A stretch of DNA of 64,000 nt from Mycobacterium sp. ST-F2 (GTDB taxonomy: Bacteria > Actinomycetota > Actinomycetes > Mycobacteriales > Mycobacteriaceae), in assembly GCF_001905655.1 (NCBI RefSeq), contig NZ_JMHT01000027.1, positions 24,947 through 88,946 of the forward strand, given 5' to 3'. How positions within the stretch are numbered: position 1 is the stretch's first letter; each line of letters opens with the position of its first letter. Positions 62,259 through 64,000 of the stretch are shown here, piece by piece. A model generated the notes under the pieces. That model worked only from the letters and a program-made list of their open reading frames with translations, was not told where the DNA came from and searched no databases. Both the position numbers and the translations under genes were made by a program.

Positions 62259-62609
62259 ATGTCTGGGCAGAGTCCACTGGAGCGCATTCAGTCGTACACA
62301 ACGGCCCTGATCGACTGGTTCTGCGCTAGCGGACGCCCAGATCTTGCATCGATCCAGCTCGCGCCGTCCGACGAACTCGTCATGCCCCTGCGAGAAGCCA
62401 TTGCCCATGGCTGCCGATGCGGTTACGTGTTATCGCCGGATCCGGATCGAGACGCGCAGGCCATACTTCATCTCGTCCTCGGCGTGCTCGTCACGCACAT
62501 CACAATCGAGCGGCCGGCGGCCCGCGAAGAACTCGAGCTGGCGGTCATGCGGACCATCAGGGGCGCCCTCGGAATCCAGACAACCACAGCTACAGGCCAG
62601 GAGCAGTAA
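62259..62609 (+). pseudogene. TetR-like C-terminal domain without a DNA-binding domain
   Basis: A 116-residue frame directly after the ADH fusion. Its sequence (ALIDWFCASGRPDLASIQLA, ILHLVLGVLVTHITIERPAA then LELAVMRTIRGALG) looks like the ligand/dimerisation half of a TetR-family regulator. No helix-turn-helix precedes it; the upstream bases belong to the ADH gene. It is either a 5'-truncated regulator remnant or an HTH-less ligand-binding protein. It ends 22 bases before the tRNA fragment, at the edge of the putative island. Confidence 0.5.
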
Positions 62610-62630
62610 GCTGTTGTCCTGCAGTTCTTT

Positions 62631-62677
62631 TGCACCGGATGGGATACGAACCCCTAACCTTCTGATCCGTAGTCAGA
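62631..62677 (-). repeat. 3' fragment of a tRNA-Arg(ACG) gene, probable attachment site
   Basis: On the minus strand 47 bases read as the 3' part of an arginine tRNA: anticodon arm TCTGA-CTACGGA-TCAGA with ACG, variable AGGTT, T arm AGGGGTTCGTATCCCAT and acceptor strand CCGGTGCA. The D arm and 5' acceptor strand are absent, and AAAA replaces CCA. A displaced tRNA 3' end is the classic att footprint of a phage or integrative element. The DNA to the right has visibly lower G+C and a foreign-looking gene. The intact tRNA copy would lie outside the window. Confidence 0.75.
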
Positions 62678-62851
62678 CGCTTGATCGCGCAGTGGTCACA
62701 TGCCACTACCTGACCGTGCACGACGGCTGTTACCGGTTCAGCACCTGCATAACACGGTGGACCGAAGCCTTTCGCCACACCGCGAAGTCGTTAGGCAGCC
62801 CTTGACACGTCACGCCGTGCAGATCTACGGCCAAGGGATGTGAATAGGCTC

Positions 62852-64000
62852 CTAGCGCGTCGGCACTGACTCCAAGCCAGCGATTCCGCTGAATCGGTAG
62901 GCATCCGTTGCAAATATGTCCCTGAACGACGCTCTCAAGTCACGGTCCATGATGCGGTGATTCAGAAGTCGCTCACCACCCATGGCCTGGACGAGATAAA
63001 GGTTCCTCCGGGCGGCGTAGGCATCAACAAGGTCGGCACGCATATAGAGGAACGAGCAACCGTAGCCAGGGCCGGGCGCTGTGCGATAAATCGTGGCCAA
63101 ATCGCCGTACTCATCAACCATGTCCGACGACCCTCCCACAACCCTTAGCCGTAACTCTGTCGCGATCGGCGGAGCGGGAAACATGACACTGCCTACTTGG
63201 TTCATCTGGCTGTGGTGAGGTTCCCATACCCATTGTCGACAAGCGCTTTCGACCGAGATGCCTACTCTCCAGCCATTGTCAAAATAGGCAAACGCTTTGT
63301 CATTCAAAGGTTTTGGACGACCATCTTTAGTCCTGACGTCACTCCCAAATGCCGTCGACCACGGAACTTCACCATGGAAGGTGTAGTAGTCTGCGCCCGG
63401 ATTGGGGAATCCGTCACTTCGGAGGTCCCGACCGGCCGCAACTTCTTTCCGTATCGTGTCCAACGATTCCCTCGGAGCAAAGACGGAAGTAACCCACCCT
63501 CGAAGCTCACGTCCATCATCCGCGCCCTCGTGCAGGCTTGCGTCGAGCAGAACCCAATCGCCGGCGTGGCCGTCGACCTCTGTGAGGCGCAGGAGACCCA
63601 TGTACTCTGGAACTTTCCCGGCAGATAGCCAAGCTTCGAAATCCACTGGCGAAGCATCGAAGGTATTGGGGTACTCCGGTTTCCATGTAGGAGTGTCACG
63701 AGGAAAGCTCGGATCGATGTGGGCGTCAGACGGGCGTGGGTGGCCGCTGCGACGGTCAGGCAAATTTCCTGATCCTTCGCGAAGCCCATACATCTCGAAG
63801 AACGCTACCCAGGAATACTTCTTGCCGTAACGATCGACTTCGTAGCCACTACGACGCCGCTCGTTCGCGCCAACAATCGCGCGGTCGGCCGCATCGAATC
63901 GCTCAGTGGAGTAGCCGAGCCGCCGGATACGGTCTGCAATCTGCCGCCGAAGGGTCTGCTGCACGAATAGGTGACATCTGAGTTGGCTTGCCCAGCATGG
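62852..64000 (-). CDS. C-terminal part of a large uncharacterised protein, partial
   Basis: The frame runs from the stop at 62852 to the window edge with no stop (382 residues; a GTG at 63964 is internal). So this is the C-terminal part of a longer protein. Distinct stretches: LGYSTERFDAADRAIV, DRYGKKYSWVAFFEMYG, and a soluble Trp/Tyr-rich remainder. The ER.GKKY.W.A..E pattern recalls C-terminal regions of large ATPases found in bacterial defence islands, but I cannot confirm this. G+C is clearly lower than in the rest of the window, with less codon bias, and it adjoins a tRNA-derived att-like site. Likely acquired. Confidence 0.6.
   Translation of the reverse strand, partial: PCWASQLRCHLFVQQTLRRQIADRIRRLGYSTERFDAADRAIVGANERRRSGYEVDRYGKKYSWVAFFEMYGLREGSGNLPDRRSGHPRPSDAHIDPSFPRDTPTWKPEYPNTFDASPVDFEAWLSAGKVPEYMGLLRLTEVDGHAGDWVLLDASLHEGADDGRELRGWVTSVFAPRESLDTIRKEVAAGRDLRSDGFPNPGADYYTFHGEVPWSTAFGSDVRTKDGRPKPLNDKAFAYFDNGWRVGISVESACRQWVWEPHHSQMNQVGSVMFPAPPIATELRLRVVGGSSDMVDEYGDLATIYRTAPGPGYGCSFLYMRADLVDAYAARRNLYLVQAMGGERLLNHRIMDRDLRASFRDIFATDAYRFSGIAGLESVPTR

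Noticed and set aside
62610..62700. Complete tRNA-Arg gene
   Set aside because: The D arm and 5' acceptor strand are missing; only the 3' 47 bases match.
62678..62851. Integrase remnant next to the tRNA fragment
   Set aside because: A plus-strand frame (HYLTVHDGCYRFSTCITRW) crosses here, but no tyrosine-recombinase motif is visible.

Overview
The window reads as chromosomal DNA of a rapidly growing mycobacterium (Mycolicibacterium-like). The support is high G+C throughout, an LpqH-type lipoprotein, a PE-PPE-domain esterase, an MmpS/MmpL pair, a wax ester synthase/DGAT, a DUF3556 protein, a LigC/LigD-polymerase pair, and the order tadA - tadA-associated gene - tyrA - DUF1089 gene - proZ/W/V/X - LapA-like gene - fadE36-like gene, which I recognise from mycobacterial chromosomes. 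No insertion sequence, CRISPR array or rRNA operon is visible.

Left part (1-16.7 kb): the end of a family-5 solute-binding lipoprotein, a cold-shock protein, a GAP/Sap-family membrane protein, a PolD-LigC end-joining pair, gluQRS and tgt (two queuosine-related tRNA enzymes), a monooxygenase-P450-SDR operon with a divergent TetR regulator, lpqH, a PE-PPE esterase, a small gene broken by one frameshift, a LuxR regulator and several hydrolases. Middle (16.7-33.4 kb): pirin, a fadD-DUF3556-CrtI-like operon facing a PucR regulator, a secreted Gly/Asn-rich repeat protein, tRNA-Ser(CGA), the tadA pair, tyrA, and a complete osmoprotectant-type ABC operon.

At 33.4-38.5 kb lies a catabolic island that I read as an aminophosphonate degradation locus: a GntR regulator, an organophosphate-antiporter-type MFS transporter, a phosphonatase-like HAD hydrolase with the DxA signature and candidate Schiff-base lysine of PhnX, a phosphonate-associated FAD amine oxidase and an SDR. 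Two near-identical TTGTCA..ACAA sites sit at the regulator and at the oxidase promoter.

Right part (38.5-62.6 kb): a double-GGDEF membrane protein, a TetR/carotenoid-oxygenase pair with two 13-bp operators 30 bp apart, a phosphotriesterase-like - metallophosphoesterase - alkylsulfatase operon, mmpS-mmpL, a SnoaL-like/MBL operon facing a TetR regulator across a large palindrome, DGAT, two paralogous TetR regulators bracketing a class III cyclase, a saccharopine-dehydrogenase-like gene with a membrane partner and a flavin amine oxidase, all linked by related CGATTTCGATTCG sites, and a GXWXG/DUF4334-alcohol dehydrogenase fusion.

Right edge (62.6-64 kb): a 47-bp 3' fragment of a tRNA-Arg(ACG) gene, followed by lower-G+C DNA carrying the C-terminal part of a large unidentified protein. 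This looks like the border (att site) of an integrated element that continues beyond the window.
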